The position numbers were made by a program, and so were the translations under genes. A model generated the notes under the pieces. The model had not been told where the DNA came from, searched no databases, and saw nothing but the letters and a program-made list of their open reading frames with translations. Below, piece by piece: positions 33,888 to 44,112 of a DNA stretch of 64,000 nt; the first letter of the stretch is position 1, and every line of letters begins with the position of its first letter. Origin of the DNA: Mortierella alpina (Eukaryota > Mortierellomycota > Mortierellomycetes > Mortierellales > Mortierellaceae). Location: the NCBI GenBank assembly GCA_029449245.1, contig JANATF010000004.1, positions 2,852,001 to 2,916,000 of the forward strand, read 5' to 3'.

Positions 33888-35799
33888 ATGCTCCGCCAGA
33901 CTCTTCACCGCCAGGCCACTGCCTCGCTCAAGAACGCCCTCAAGCATGCCCCAGCCAAGTCCTCGACCTCTGCCATCGCTGCCGTTTCCCACTCGCTTAG
34001 AGTCCAAGCCCAGGCCATCCGCGAGTACACCACTCCCTCTGCGAGCGTAGAGCAGCAGCAGCCCAAGTACCGCGCCTTCCACACCTCTGATAAAAACAGC
34101 CAAGCCCGCGAGGTCCCAGGGTTCCCTATCCTGGAGGACCCCTTGGTCAACAACCACTCGATCCCCTCGTTCATGGTCGGCACCCAGAACGGCTTCCTCC
34201 CCCGCCAGGACCCTCTCGACGTGCTGCCCAAGGAATACGAGGTGCTCGAGCAGCTGCTCCAGAAGATGCCCTTGACCCTGAAGGACGGATCGCCCGGCCT
34301 GCTTGCCCGCGGCGAGTTTGGCGAGGCATGCAAGGCCCTGCCCCAGTATGATCTGTCCAAGATCGAGGACTCGGAGCTGCTCTCTGGTAAGCAAAGGCTC
34401 GGTTTGTGTCCCATTTGGGGAGCCATGCGCAGCTCTCCCACGGGGTCTTGGTTTTTTTACCCCACAGCAACCGCAGAACACTAACTCAAATTTGAACAAT
34501 TTCCCTTTATATCCAACGCTTTGCCTCATGACCCTCCTCTCTCCTCTCTCACCCTATAGCTCTTTACCGCGACTACACCTTCGTAGCCTCGGCCTACCTG
34601 CTCGAGCCCTGCGACATCCTTTACCGCAAGACAGGCGACTATGGCCTCGGACGCTCAGTCCTGCCCAAGAACATTGCCGTCCCCTTGGTCCAGGTCGCTG
34701 AAAAGATTGGCGCCAAGCCCTTCATGGAGTATGCCCTCTCCTACGCGTAAGTCCACCACACTTTGCCTCAGAACATCTGTGCTAAATTTGTTTTTGTACA
34801 TGCAATTGTATCCCCTTCCTATGCTGACTCTCATACCTTACCCCCCCCCCCCCCCTTTTTTTTTTGGCAACGTTACTTAGTCTCTACAACTACCGCAGAA
34901 TCGACAAATCCAAGGGTCTGGTCTGGGGCAACCTCGAGTTGATCCGTCCCTTCTCTGGCGACCCCTCCGAGCTCGGCTTCATCATCTCGCACGTCACCAT
35001 GGTCTCCAACTCTGGCGAGCTCGTCAAGAACACCATGCGCACGCTCGAGGCCGCCGATAAGCAAAACCGTGAGCAGTTCAACGACGCCCTGTCCAAGGTC
35101 GTCTCGACCTACGAAAAGATCAACATGGAGATGGACACCATGTGGGAGCGTTCTCTGCCTGCGGACTATCTCAAGTTCAGAACCTTCATCATGGGCACCA
35201 AGAACCAGCCCATGTTCCCTAAGGGAGTCATCTACGAGGGTGTTTCGGACGAACCAATGTTCCACCGCGGTGAATCCGGCGCGAACGACTCGATGGTCCC
35301 AATGGGCGACAATCTGTTGCAGTTGACCGAGAGCATGCCCTCGAACCCATTGACGGCGGTCCTGAAGGACTTCCGGACTTACCGTCCTCATAACCATGCC
35401 GAGTTCTTGGAGTTTGTGGAGGCCAAGGCCCGTCAGGCACATGTGCGTCAGTTTGCGGAGCAGGACTCCAACTCGGCGGCGATTTTCTTGGCGGCCGTGG
35501 ACCAGATCAGGAACTTCCGTAACAGGCATTGGAGTTTCACGAAGGAGTACATCATCAAGTACACGAAGCACCCCGTGGCGACGGGAGGATCGCCCATTGT
35601 GACTTGGTTGCCTAACCAGCTGGCGACGGTGTTGAGGACCATGCAGGAGGTAGGGGCCAAGATCGATGCTTCGCAGTTGCTGCCCGAGAACAAGTCGTTG
35701 GTCGATGTGTTGACCAAGAGGGCGGATGCGCAGGCCCGCATCCTGGATCGGGAGGTCGCTCAATTGCGCACGGAGATCAAGGACCAGGACAAGGTCTAA
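33888..35799 (+). CDS. BNA2: Indoleamine 2,3-dioxygenase with mitochondrial-type leader
   Basis: Three exons (33888-34386, 34560-34746, 34881-35799) give 534 residues. The enzyme opens the indole ring of L-tryptophan using haem and O2 to give N-formylkynurenine, the first step of the kynurenine route to NAD. Family marks include DYTFVASAYLLEPCD, LPKNIAVPLVQVA, the block after FRTFIMGTKNQPMFPKGVIYEGV, the proximal haem ligand His445 in NRHWSFTKEYI, and the ATGGSP loop. The first 75 residues are extra: Arg-, Ser- and Ala-rich with almost no acidic residues up to about residue 45, followed by REYTT and RAFHTS motifs like mitochondrial cleavage sites. Yeast BNA2 is regarded as cytosolic, so this leader is notable. 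The last 25 residues form a charged helix. The coding sequence is GC-rich at third positions, which suggests high expression. Confidence 0.93.
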
Positions 35800-36208
35800 A
35801 AAAAAATGACGAAAATGAAATATGATCTCGAGAGGGTGTTGTTATTCCCTTGCTCGATCATCCATAGTTCCTGTCTTCCTTTCCCCTTATATACATAACT
35901 CACTCGCACCTTCCATTGTAGAAAATAGCCCCCTTCACATTGCTCGTTAGCCGTTTTGCACCCAGAAAAAAAAATACATATTTTGCAAACCATTCGCTCT
36001 TTCCAAAACTCTTTTTTTTCATTTCTTGACACTATTCGTTGTTGCTACCCACACCGTGGCACGAACAAAAGTCCATGACAATGCAATATGCATGAAAAGA
36101 AAGGAAAAAAAGATCACTTGAAAAAGACAACAGCTATTTACAATTGATAAACAAATAGATAAAAAAAAATGTCTGGTAACAAAAAAACCACGAGAGAGCG
36201 CGTGTCAT
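35800..36208. other. Convergent 3' spacer
   Basis: This is 409 bp of AT-rich sequence between two convergent stop codons, with several poly-A/T runs (35800-35808, 35966-35974, 36010-36018 and 36159-36169). It holds both 3' UTRs. No other feature is seen. Confidence 0.6.
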
Positions 36209-37963
36209 TCAACGACGAGTTTTGGAAACATCCTGTGGTGAAAAGCTGTTGTTTGCTGCCATACGATGCTGCGCCGCGAGCGTGGACTCTTCCAAGGGTG
36301 ACAAGGTCGGATCCCGTGCGTGGTAACCCAGCGCTTCCGGATGGTCCAGCAACAAACTCTTCTTCACCTCAGGATTCGCTGCCAGATGAAAGATGGATTT
36401 GTGGTGCTCCTCTCCCGCATGAGGTGCCGATCCCAGTACATCTGCAGTTGTCGTTGCTGTTGCTGTTGCCGCCTTTGCTGTAGGTGATCCACCACCACCA
36501 CTTGCTGCTGCTGCACGAGCCTTATCATCAGTTTCGCGTCGCAAATGATCCTGAAGTTTCTCAAGGTAAATGGTTTGATCCCCCATCTCCTCGGATCCGC
36601 CAAATGCAACTCTTGCCGCTTCTTGACGCTCCTCTGGACTGAGCGTGTGGTGGTTCTTTCGTAGAAGGTGGATATCGCTCGATTCGATCTTGTCCATGAC
36701 CACGTCCTTGATCAGTCCTGCAGCCTCCATCACTGAGCCGACTAATCCAGCCTTCTCGGGCGACAGCTCGTGGGACCAACGACGGCCGCCTTGTCCACCC
36801 TGGACCATGGTCTTTGAAGGCGGGACCGAAGACGCACCTGCATCAGCCAAGCCCGGGCCATAGTCGTCGTCCGTGAGTTGTGTGGTCGATTCTGCTAGGT
36901 CGGAGGATTCGTACAGGATCGAGCTCTTGGACAGCTTTCGATGGGCTTCTTCAGCAGCAGAAAGCCGCCGCTGGTGAGAAGGAGAAGAAGCCGGACCCTT
37001 GTTGATACTGTTGTTATTGTTGTAACCCAAGGGATTGAATCCAGGCATGGCTGGGAACATAGTACCACCAGTCCATTGCGATCCCTGCACATTATTCTCG
37101 CTGGTTTGATGCTGCTGCTGCTCCTGCTGATGCTGGTCTCTCTGACGCACTCCATTATCATGGCCATTGCCTCCTACTGACAGGTTATCCGTGGATCCAG
37201 CTACTCCGCCAGTGGTACCCTTGACGCTATTGAGGGTCGCATGATGGATGTCGGCAAAGCGGCCTCTGAATCCGGGAACGATCTCTGGCAGGACCGAGGG
37301 TCGATCGTGTTCGGACTCGTGCATCTTGGCAGCTGAAATGGCAGCGTTGCTGTTGCTGTAGGCGGTGTCGAGAATGGTTTTGGATGGCAGTTGGTTGGAA
37401 CTCTTGCTGGCCAAAGGCTGCCAGGTGGCACTTGGCAAGGTGGCAGTGGTGCTGAGTCGACGGGCGGGTGTGTCCATGCTCTGCTGATGCTGTTGCAGCT
37501 GCTGTTGCTGTTTCTGTTGTTGCATTGGAGTGGAGAAAGTTGAAGAGGAAGTGGGGGAAGGCCCGGAAGGATAATGGCCCTTGTTGGATTGTGCACTCGG
37601 GTTGCTCGTTTGAGCCATGCCTGGTGACATGGGTTTCAGTGGCGCAGATGCACCTCCTCGGCGGTCTGCATGATCTTGGGCCGCATCGCTCTTCTCTGCG
37701 CTCGAGCCTGAGCCTAAGCCTGAGCCTAAGCCCGAGCCTGCATGGGGAGAGTGCGATCCGGGAGCTAGTGGCACGACCTCTGCTTGCTGCAGGATCTGGT
37801 CCGTGACATCGGCGCCCACATGCCCCAAGGGATGCGCACTGGTGGTGGAGGACTGGACGACGTGCGGGTGCGGGAAGGGACCCTCGTGCTGGTCCAGACG
37901 AGTTTGCTCCAGAGTGTCGATCACAGGGTGCTGTCTCGTGTGGCGGTTGGCAGACGGGTCCAT
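36209..37963 (-). CDS. Unknown, largely disordered protein
   Basis: A single exon of 584 residues. I start it at the ATG at 37961-37963 (MDPSANRHTRQHP). The frame continues upstream another 98 codons, but through a Ser/Leu/Pro repeat translated from simple sequence, so that part is probably leader. The first 350 residues are rich in Ser, Gln, His and Pro, with a Gly-Ser-Gly-Leu repeat (SGLGSGLGSG) and a polyQ-like patch. More ordered pieces come later: SAAEEAHRKLSKSSILYE, then a helix SVMEAAGLIKDVVMDKIES, then TLSPEERQEAARVAFGG and EKLQDHLRRETDDKARAA, and the end KSLLLDHPEALGYHARDP. I do not recognise the family. The short helical blocks might be protein-binding sites. It lies tail to tail with the IDO gene and in tandem with the cyclin gene. 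Confidence 0.72.
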   Translation of the reverse strand: MDPSANRHTRQHPVIDTLEQTRLDQHEGPFPHPHVVQSSTTSAHPLGHVGADVTDQILQQAEVVPLAPGSHSPHAGSGLGSGLGSGSSAEKSDAAQDHADRRGGASAPLKPMSPGMAQTSNPSAQSNKGHYPSGPSPTSSSTFSTPMQQQKQQQQLQQHQQSMDTPARRLSTTATLPSATWQPLASKSSNQLPSKTILDTAYSNSNAAISAAKMHESEHDRPSVLPEIVPGFRGRFADIHHATLNSVKGTTGGVAGSTDNLSVGGNGHDNGVRQRDQHQQEQQQHQTSENNVQGSQWTGGTMFPAMPGFNPLGYNNNNSINKGPASSPSHQRRLSAAEEAHRKLSKSSILYESSDLAESTTQLTDDDYGPGLADAGASSVPPSKTMVQGGQGGRRWSHELSPEKAGLVGSVMEAAGLIKDVVMDKIESSDIHLLRKNHHTLSPEERQEAARVAFGGSEEMGDQTIYLEKLQDHLRRETDDKARAAAASGGGGSPTAKAATATATTTADVLGSAPHAGEEHHKSIFHLAANPEVKKSLLLDHPEALGYHARDPTLSPLEESTLAAQHRMAANNSFSPQDVSKTRR

Positions 37964-38543
37964 GCTCGCCGTTAGAGGGTCAGTTGGAGGAGGGGATGGA
38001 TGGGTATGCAGCAAGGTGATGCAAAAGAGAGACAGGCAAGACGACGAGTTGGGTGGCAAACAAGAGTCAAAGGCGATGGTCAGAAGAGGATATGAAGGAG
38101 AGTGGGTGAAGAGAGAGTGAAGAGAGGGTGAAGAGAGGGTGAAGAGAGGGTGAAGAGAGGGTGAAGAGAGGGTGAAGAGAGAAGCAGAGGGGGAGAGAGA
38201 GAGAGAGAGAGATGGAGAGGAAGAAGCCCAGAAATTCATATCACAATGACGACGCACGGTGGCGGAAAAAAGTGTTTCACCCGCTCGTGCGCAAATGAAC
38301 GCATATCCAGTGCTCCAGTTCAGCGCTTCAGTGCAACGTTATTTTCTCGCGCTGTGCCCTCGTCCTCTTCTGTCCATCATATCAGTCAAGCACCGACTTG
38401 CGCAACCATTGTTTTTTTATTGATGGTACACTCGGGTCATAAACGAATGCGCTTCTCATCACGCTTTCTTTGTCATTAGACATCGCAAAATAAAATAAAA
38501 TATAAACGAAAAAAAAGAAAAAACTACAACGGAGCACTCTTTT
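37964..38543. promoter_or_regulatory. Promoter and leader of the 36209-37963 gene
   Basis: This 580 bp region separates two minus-strand genes. It includes the 11-bp tandem repeat listed separately, a GA run (38193-38211) and an AT-rich 3' end (38465-38525) of the cyclin gene. Confidence 0.55.
38104..38182 (-). repeat. 11-bp tandem repeat in the presumed 5' leader
   Basis: The unit GGTGAAGAGAG is repeated about six or seven times with one or two changes. It lies 140-220 bp upstream of the start codon at 37963, so on the transcribed strand it is a CT-rich repeat within the presumed promoter or leader. Confidence 0.85.
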
Positions 38544-41500
38544 TCAAGGACGGTGCAGCCTAGGCGCGATCCTCGCAGGAGTATTCGTCTTGCTGGGCGC
38601 TTTGCCATACGAGCCAGCCACAGCCACAGCCGCCATCGGCATCGGCTTGCTGTTGTTGTACATCACAGGAATGACGGGTATATACAACCTCGGCCCGGCT
38701 TGCCCGTGATGGCCATGAGGAGGACCCGCCGCGATGAACTGGGGACCATGGGCGTGACCCACTATGGCTCCTCCACCTTGAGAGTGAGAGTAGTCAACCG
38801 CCATGATCATTGGGGTCGCCGAGCGAATAGCCTGTCCATCGGGACCGCGGAGCTGATGAGGATATGCCTGAAGATGAGGATGATGGGTATATGAGCCTGG
38901 ATAGGCAATGAACGGTGGTCGGTACGGCGGAGGCGCAGCACCTACTACCCCAGAGGGCACAAGGGGTCGCAAAGGCTGCTGCTGCTGTTGCTGTTGCTGG
39001 GGTGCCTTCGAGTCCGATGCACCACTAGCCTTCTTCTTCTTGGTGCTCAAGGAGGACAATGGGGTCTGATCACTGGTCGGCTGGACTGCGCGGCCTCTTG
39101 AGTCCTCGTCGAGCGTCATGGGCGTCCTTGGACGGATGGCTGCAAACTGACGCGCTGGGCGAGGCGTTGATGCCATGGTCTGTTTGCTGCCTGCTGGCAA
39201 TATCGCATGCGCGTTCCGTGGTGCTGCTGCCCCCATCGCTGCAAGCCTTGGGTCCAAAGGCAGCTGCGCGGTGGGAGGGGCAGGGTAGAAGGAGGCAACG
39301 TAATGAGGGTAAGGATATGACACAGGGGCAAGGGTTGCTGCGGGCTCATGTCTCGGTATCCAATGCCTACCAGCTGTCGGGGATGTTGATGATGGGAATG
39401 ATGAAGATGATGAAGACGTGCCTCTGTGAGGACCCTCCATTTTTATCCTCTCCGATGTCCTCATGCTGGCTTTTTCTCGTATGGATGCTGTTTCGGATGA
39501 CGATGTAGAAGTGAGGTCTAATGGCTCGGACCGAGTGTGCCTCGAAATGCCAGCGCTATCAGCCGCCAAGGTCAGGGGCCCTTCGTCGCACTGCATCGCG
39601 TTGTCGTCCATTTCAGAGTAGGGCGAGTTAACGACAGAGGACCGTGAGGAGGATGAGATGCTACTTATCAACTCCGCGGTAGGGCTTTGGACTTCGCTTG
39701 TGGATCGACTCTTTTTGGTCAAGGGTGTTGCTGGAGGCGTGAAATACGACTGGTTGCCCTCGGTTGCTGACGCATGCGGGTGCTGTGGCGAGTCGCGAGC
39801 TCCTCCTTCAATGGCTGTGGGTCTCGGCGGGAAACGAAAGGGAGGAAGGGTGGTAGATGGGGTCGAGGGCTGGCTTTCGGGGTCGTCATGGTGCTGGGCG
39901 ATAGTCTCCTCGTTCATAGGCGACAAGCTGGTCCTTGTGGGCTCGAACGTCAACTCGGATGCTAGAGACGAGAGCGAGGGCTCTCGCGAACGATGTTGTC
40001 GTCGGCCGCCTCGAACCTTGTTAGCCGTGGACTGATTAGGGCTCATGACGCGTGCAGAGCCCATGCTGTGGTCCTGATCCTGCCCACTGTACGGAGGTGG
40101 CGGCGGCTTCATTGCCTGGAATGTTGGTGGTGGCGCTGCTGCTGACACCGATACTGTGTGTCTCCGGCTAGGGTAATTCTCCTGAGTGTTCCAGTACCCT
40201 ACCCCTCCTGTTGATGTAGGGGTTGTCGGACTCACAGCTTCCTCAGAGGCCGGGACATTCGAACAGGATGCTGCAGGCGAGATCCGATGGCGGACGAGGT
40301 ACGGGTGTGATCGAAGAGCTGGTTCCGACGGTGATTTTGGTTCCGGCTCGGGTACGGATGCTGTCTCTGCACGATTAGACGCGAACGACGCAATTTTGCG
40401 GAACAGCGGCTTTAGAATGTTTTTGTTGGATGATGGTGGCTGCGATGACAATGACGGCGTCGATGTTGTAGGTGTGGCAAGCGCTACTGCCTTATCCTTA
40501 TCCGAACTCGCGCTCTTGTCAGGGTTGTTGACGCGCTTTGCTGGCACAATCTCCATGGCTCCAGAGGATAGCCGCTGAAGTTTACGTTTTGGGTTGGGTT
40601 CTGAGGACTCTGGCGGGGGAGAGGCCTTGTTGAACTCCTCCTCAATCCGTGCAGCCTCCTCGTCCATGACCATGACGCCTGCATAGTTGGAGCTAGGTTT
40701 GTACTTGGTTTCCACTTCGTTCGTTGGCCAGATCATATGGTTGAGGTTCATCTTGTGAGAGCGCTGCATGGGGGACTTTGGTGCCGCTGGCGTCTCAGCC
40801 ACCACAGGCGTGCTAGGAACACTCTGCCAAGATGTTGGGGAGGTGACCTGGTCATCCGCAGCCTCCGACATAATCTCGTCGTAATCCAGGATCTCTTTGC
40901 TGTCGCGGTATGGGCCTGCAGTTAGAAAAGCGCGAGGTTCTGTTGTTGACATGGATCGTTGGCTTGGGGGCTGTACGGTCGTCTGTATTCGAAGAAGCGA
41001 TGGCGCAACTTTAGCGTCCTGCAAGACCGGCTTCTTTTCCACGATGCGCACATATTCTCCTTTGGCTGGCGTAATGGCATCGTATGCCGCTCTCTCTGTG
41101 CCATTGAGTCGCTGGTGGTACATCAGTAGCTTGTTGCCATAGGTCTGTAGCTCCGGCTCGGTCGTGTTGAGCTCAAACTGCGAGAGGAAAAGGAACTCGA
41201 GCTCCAACTGATTAAGTTCCGACAGGGGCAGGCCACCGACCTAGCGTTGCAAAAGAACAAAAGGTGTCTGGTCAGAAAAAAGTAAAAGGCACTCGCCCTA
41301 GATGGTTGTGGACGCATGGATGGATGCGTAGACATATGGATAGATGAATGGATGGATGGATAGATGAGCAAGATCAACAAAAGGTAGATAGCTGACACGC
41401 TTACCCTTGCGTATCTGACGTTGGGATAGAACACATCCGACGAAAACTTGCAGGCGACGAGGATGCTTGTGATGAGCAAGCGGTGGATGTTGAAGCTGTT

Positions 41501-42328
41501 GATGATCAGCTTGGAGCCCACTGGGGACTCGGACGAGGACGTGTAGATCTCATCTGCAATAGGTTCTTCCTCGTCCATGATGTCCTCTTCCGTAGCAGCA
41601 AACGCGGACTCTTTCTCTCCGCGACCTGTCTTGTCACTGCCATTGAGCGCCTCCTCGGCCTTGGGCGCAACGAGCTGGCTGATGTCCTCTGTTGTTAAGG
41701 ATGCCTGGCGCAAAAGGCTCTTTGGGATCGTGTTGGTCAGGACCTGTGTGGGCTTGCAGCCACCTCCAATGCGGTCAAAATAAAGCAGAATGATGAGGAG
41801 GACCTCGTTTTGGAAGGGAGCGTATTGTAGTATCCTGGAAAGATATGCTTCGATGGAGATGTTGGGGATCGCTCTTGAATGGAATAGTGTGATCTTGGGA
41901 CACGCCAGGCGGTCGTTGACGGCGAGGATGGTGTTGATGAGCGACGAGACTAGGAGGACCGTCTGTGAGGTGGGGCAGTTGACGATGTCATAGACAGGAG
42001 GTGGAGGGAGTAGGTCTAGAACAGGTATATTTGCCATGGCTTCATCGTAGCCGGGGGCGTTTGCCTCTTCATCCTCGACTCTTTTGGAGACATGGCTGGC
42101 CATGACTTTCTGTATAGAAGGAAGGGTGATGTAGGTCTTCTTAGAGGCGAGTGTGGCAGCCAAGGAGGCAGAGAGAGCTGATGGGAATGCCGGCGATAAG
42201 GGCGTTGCTTTTGAAAGGGGAGAATATGCGCGGGTGGGTGAGGATGGTTCCATGGCGGAGGATCTATTGATGACTGCTGCGTCCTGTGGGTGTTCCGAAG
42301 TATCATGGCAGCGGTTGTGAGAGGACAT
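38544..42328 (-). CDS. Pho80/Pcl-type cyclin with very long C-terminal tail
   Basis: Two minus-strand exons (42328-41405 and 41240-38544) give 1,206 residues. The intron interrupts the cyclin fold between YAR and VGGLPLSELN. The Pho80-like cyclin domain spans about residues 150-350: AYLSRILQYAPFQNEVLLIILLYFDRI, then INSFNIHRLLITSILVACKFSSDVFY, then VGGLPLSELNQLELEFLFLSQFEL. These are the typical marks of fungal cyclins that activate Pho85-class kinases in phosphate, glycogen and polarity control. About 65 acidic residues are inserted inside the fold, before the INSF block. After residue 350 the protein is about 850 residues of disordered Ser/Pro-rich sequence with a polyQ run and many S/T-P sites that could be kinase targets. 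Yeast Pho80 is 293 residues, so the tail is unusual. Which Pcl class it belongs to cannot be told by eye. Confidence 0.9.
41314..41368. repeat. GGAT/GGAC tetranucleotide repeat in the cyclin intron
   Basis: An imperfect ATGGATGGATAGATG tract lies inside the 164 nt intron (41241-41404). Read through, it would give repeated His/Ser/Ile, which supports its being removed as intron. Confidence 0.75.
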
Positions 42329-44053
42329 GCTGGGGTGAGAAAGGGTACAAACGGATATACGGGGCGTTGGAGTGACCAAAAAAGCAATGCAGTGCGTCGA
42401 GAAGGGGTATGTGAGGTGGTGTAAGGGTAAGCGGGATATATATGATACAACGAGGGACAAGGGTAGGGGTAGGGCGTTGGATGCTGACCCAGTGCGCCAG
42501 TATCAGCTCTGAGCTTCGAGGGTCAAAGGTGCGTGGAAGAAAAACAAGAAGAAAGAACGGAAACGAAGGGCAGAATAAGGGTGTCTTGCAAAGAGACAAC
42601 AAACGGACGTGGGCGAGGAGGGTGCTCAGTCAATCAGCAAGGATGTCCTTTCTTGGCTTGTCCTTTTGACCGTTGCGGTGCTCTTTGCGTTGCTCTCTGC
42701 GTTGCTCTCCTGTGTCAACCTCTTCTTTCGTTTCTACCCTCAGATCTTGTTCCTGCCAAACGATTTCGACACCACGGACGGATCACGGTCGTGGGGGACG
42801 CGATTTGATTGGCCGCCAGAAAGCTGTAGACTTTCGTCGCACGAGAGATAAAAAAAATTGACTTCTGGTCTTCTCTTTGTCCTGTTGTTGTGGTCTGGCC
42901 GACGGTGGTGGGGTGCTGTTGGCGTGAAGAAGTAGACAGAGTAGGAGGGGAGGGGGTAGTAAATAAAGGCAGCGTAGGAAGAGGAGGGTTGCTATGTTAG
43001 AACGCCGACGTCCCTCAACTGTGGGTGAAGCGGAAGGTATGTAACTTGCGAGCAAAAGTCGATGGCGTACTGACAGCAGCGGATGCACTGGTTGGATGAT
43101 AGCGAGGCAAGGTCAAGAGACGTTTTTTCAAGGGTGGGGAGTATTGCGGTAGATGGTGGATGAGGGTGGTGGGTGACTTTTGAAGAGCTAAAACGATGGA
43201 GGTGAAGGCAAACGGTGAGACAGTGGTTGATGGAAAAGCAGAAGGAAGAGGGGAAAATACCCATCACAGGGGTATGCGCAATATAAAGAAACTCGAGAAC
43301 AGGGAGGAATGAGGTATTCCAAGGAGGCTACTCGGAGAACCAGCGCACCCAAAACATGAGCAGCTCAGGATCCTTGAAATCTGATAAGTTGCTACCTACT
43401 CAAGACTGATGCCCACTTCATCCACCTCGACACTGCTCATCAGCATGTGTATGCACACCAAGGCAAGAAGGGCATCTGCAGAGAGTTTGATGGCATATAT
43501 GTAGTGCATTTGTTCTCGTAAAGATCTTTGACTCGGAGGCAACGCAAAGGCAAAGGTACATGTAGACTAAAGCATGTGGTAGCGGAGTGTCTGAGCGATC
43601 AATGAGTGTGAAGCAACGTCAGTATGGACCTTTAGGCAGCATGAAGAGATGCATTTTTAGCCGTGTTGGGCGTGCGTCGACCCGATAGTCCACTTCGGTT
43701 TCTTTCTTTGGGGCAGGGCCGAGGGGCGCGTGCTGTCTTGGCGGCTTCTGTGAGGACGATCAAGGTCGGCGATGGCAATGAGCCGGATGCAGGAGAGGAG
43801 AGAAGAGGGCCATTGAGCACGGTGGCAACACACACAAACATCAGGGTATCTGCACGCTCCATTGGCTGTGTGCAAATTGCCCACTGTCCTGCTCTTGTGG
43901 GTGATCCCCCATGCGAGTCCGTGGCCAGTCGTTTGGGCATGCACCAAACGACCACTGGCCATCCTGTGCTCTGGTTGGCTGAAATCATCGCAGTCCAAGG
44001 GCGGACGCTCTTCCCTCTGCCTGCGATTGGCGCAGCCTCGCCTTTCTACCACC

Positions 44054-44112
44054 ATGTCTGCCTATCTGTTGTTCGTCTGTGCATTAATGGGTGCCCATGC
44101 ATCTGTCTTTCC
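44054..44112 (+). other. Possible signal-peptide exon of a small secreted protein
   Basis: A start codon in good context (ACCACCATGTCT) opens 19 codons, MSAYLLFVCALMGAHASVF, which look like a secretion signal with a small-residue cleavage site. A strong GTAAGTAG donor follows at 44113. I could not identify matching downstream exons with confidence. A candidate piece at about 45141-45280 has an acceptor-like AG and an in-frame Cys-containing stretch, but linking them is speculative. It may be a small secreted protein gene or chance. Confidence 0.25.

Noticed and set aside
33849-34529. 226-codon minus-strand frame opposite IDO exon 1
   Set aside because: Same reason: an antisense shadow of the leader and first exon, extending into the intron.
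34873-35763. 296-codon minus-strand frame opposite IDO exon 3
   Set aside because: It is the mirror of a strongly GC3-biased coding exon with clear IDO motifs on the plus strand, and the antisense protein has no family features.
37964-38257. 98-codon N-terminal extension of the 36209-37963 gene
   Set aside because: It translates an 11-bp repeat and a GA run into Ser/Leu/Pro repeats. The ATG at 37963 is the more likely start.
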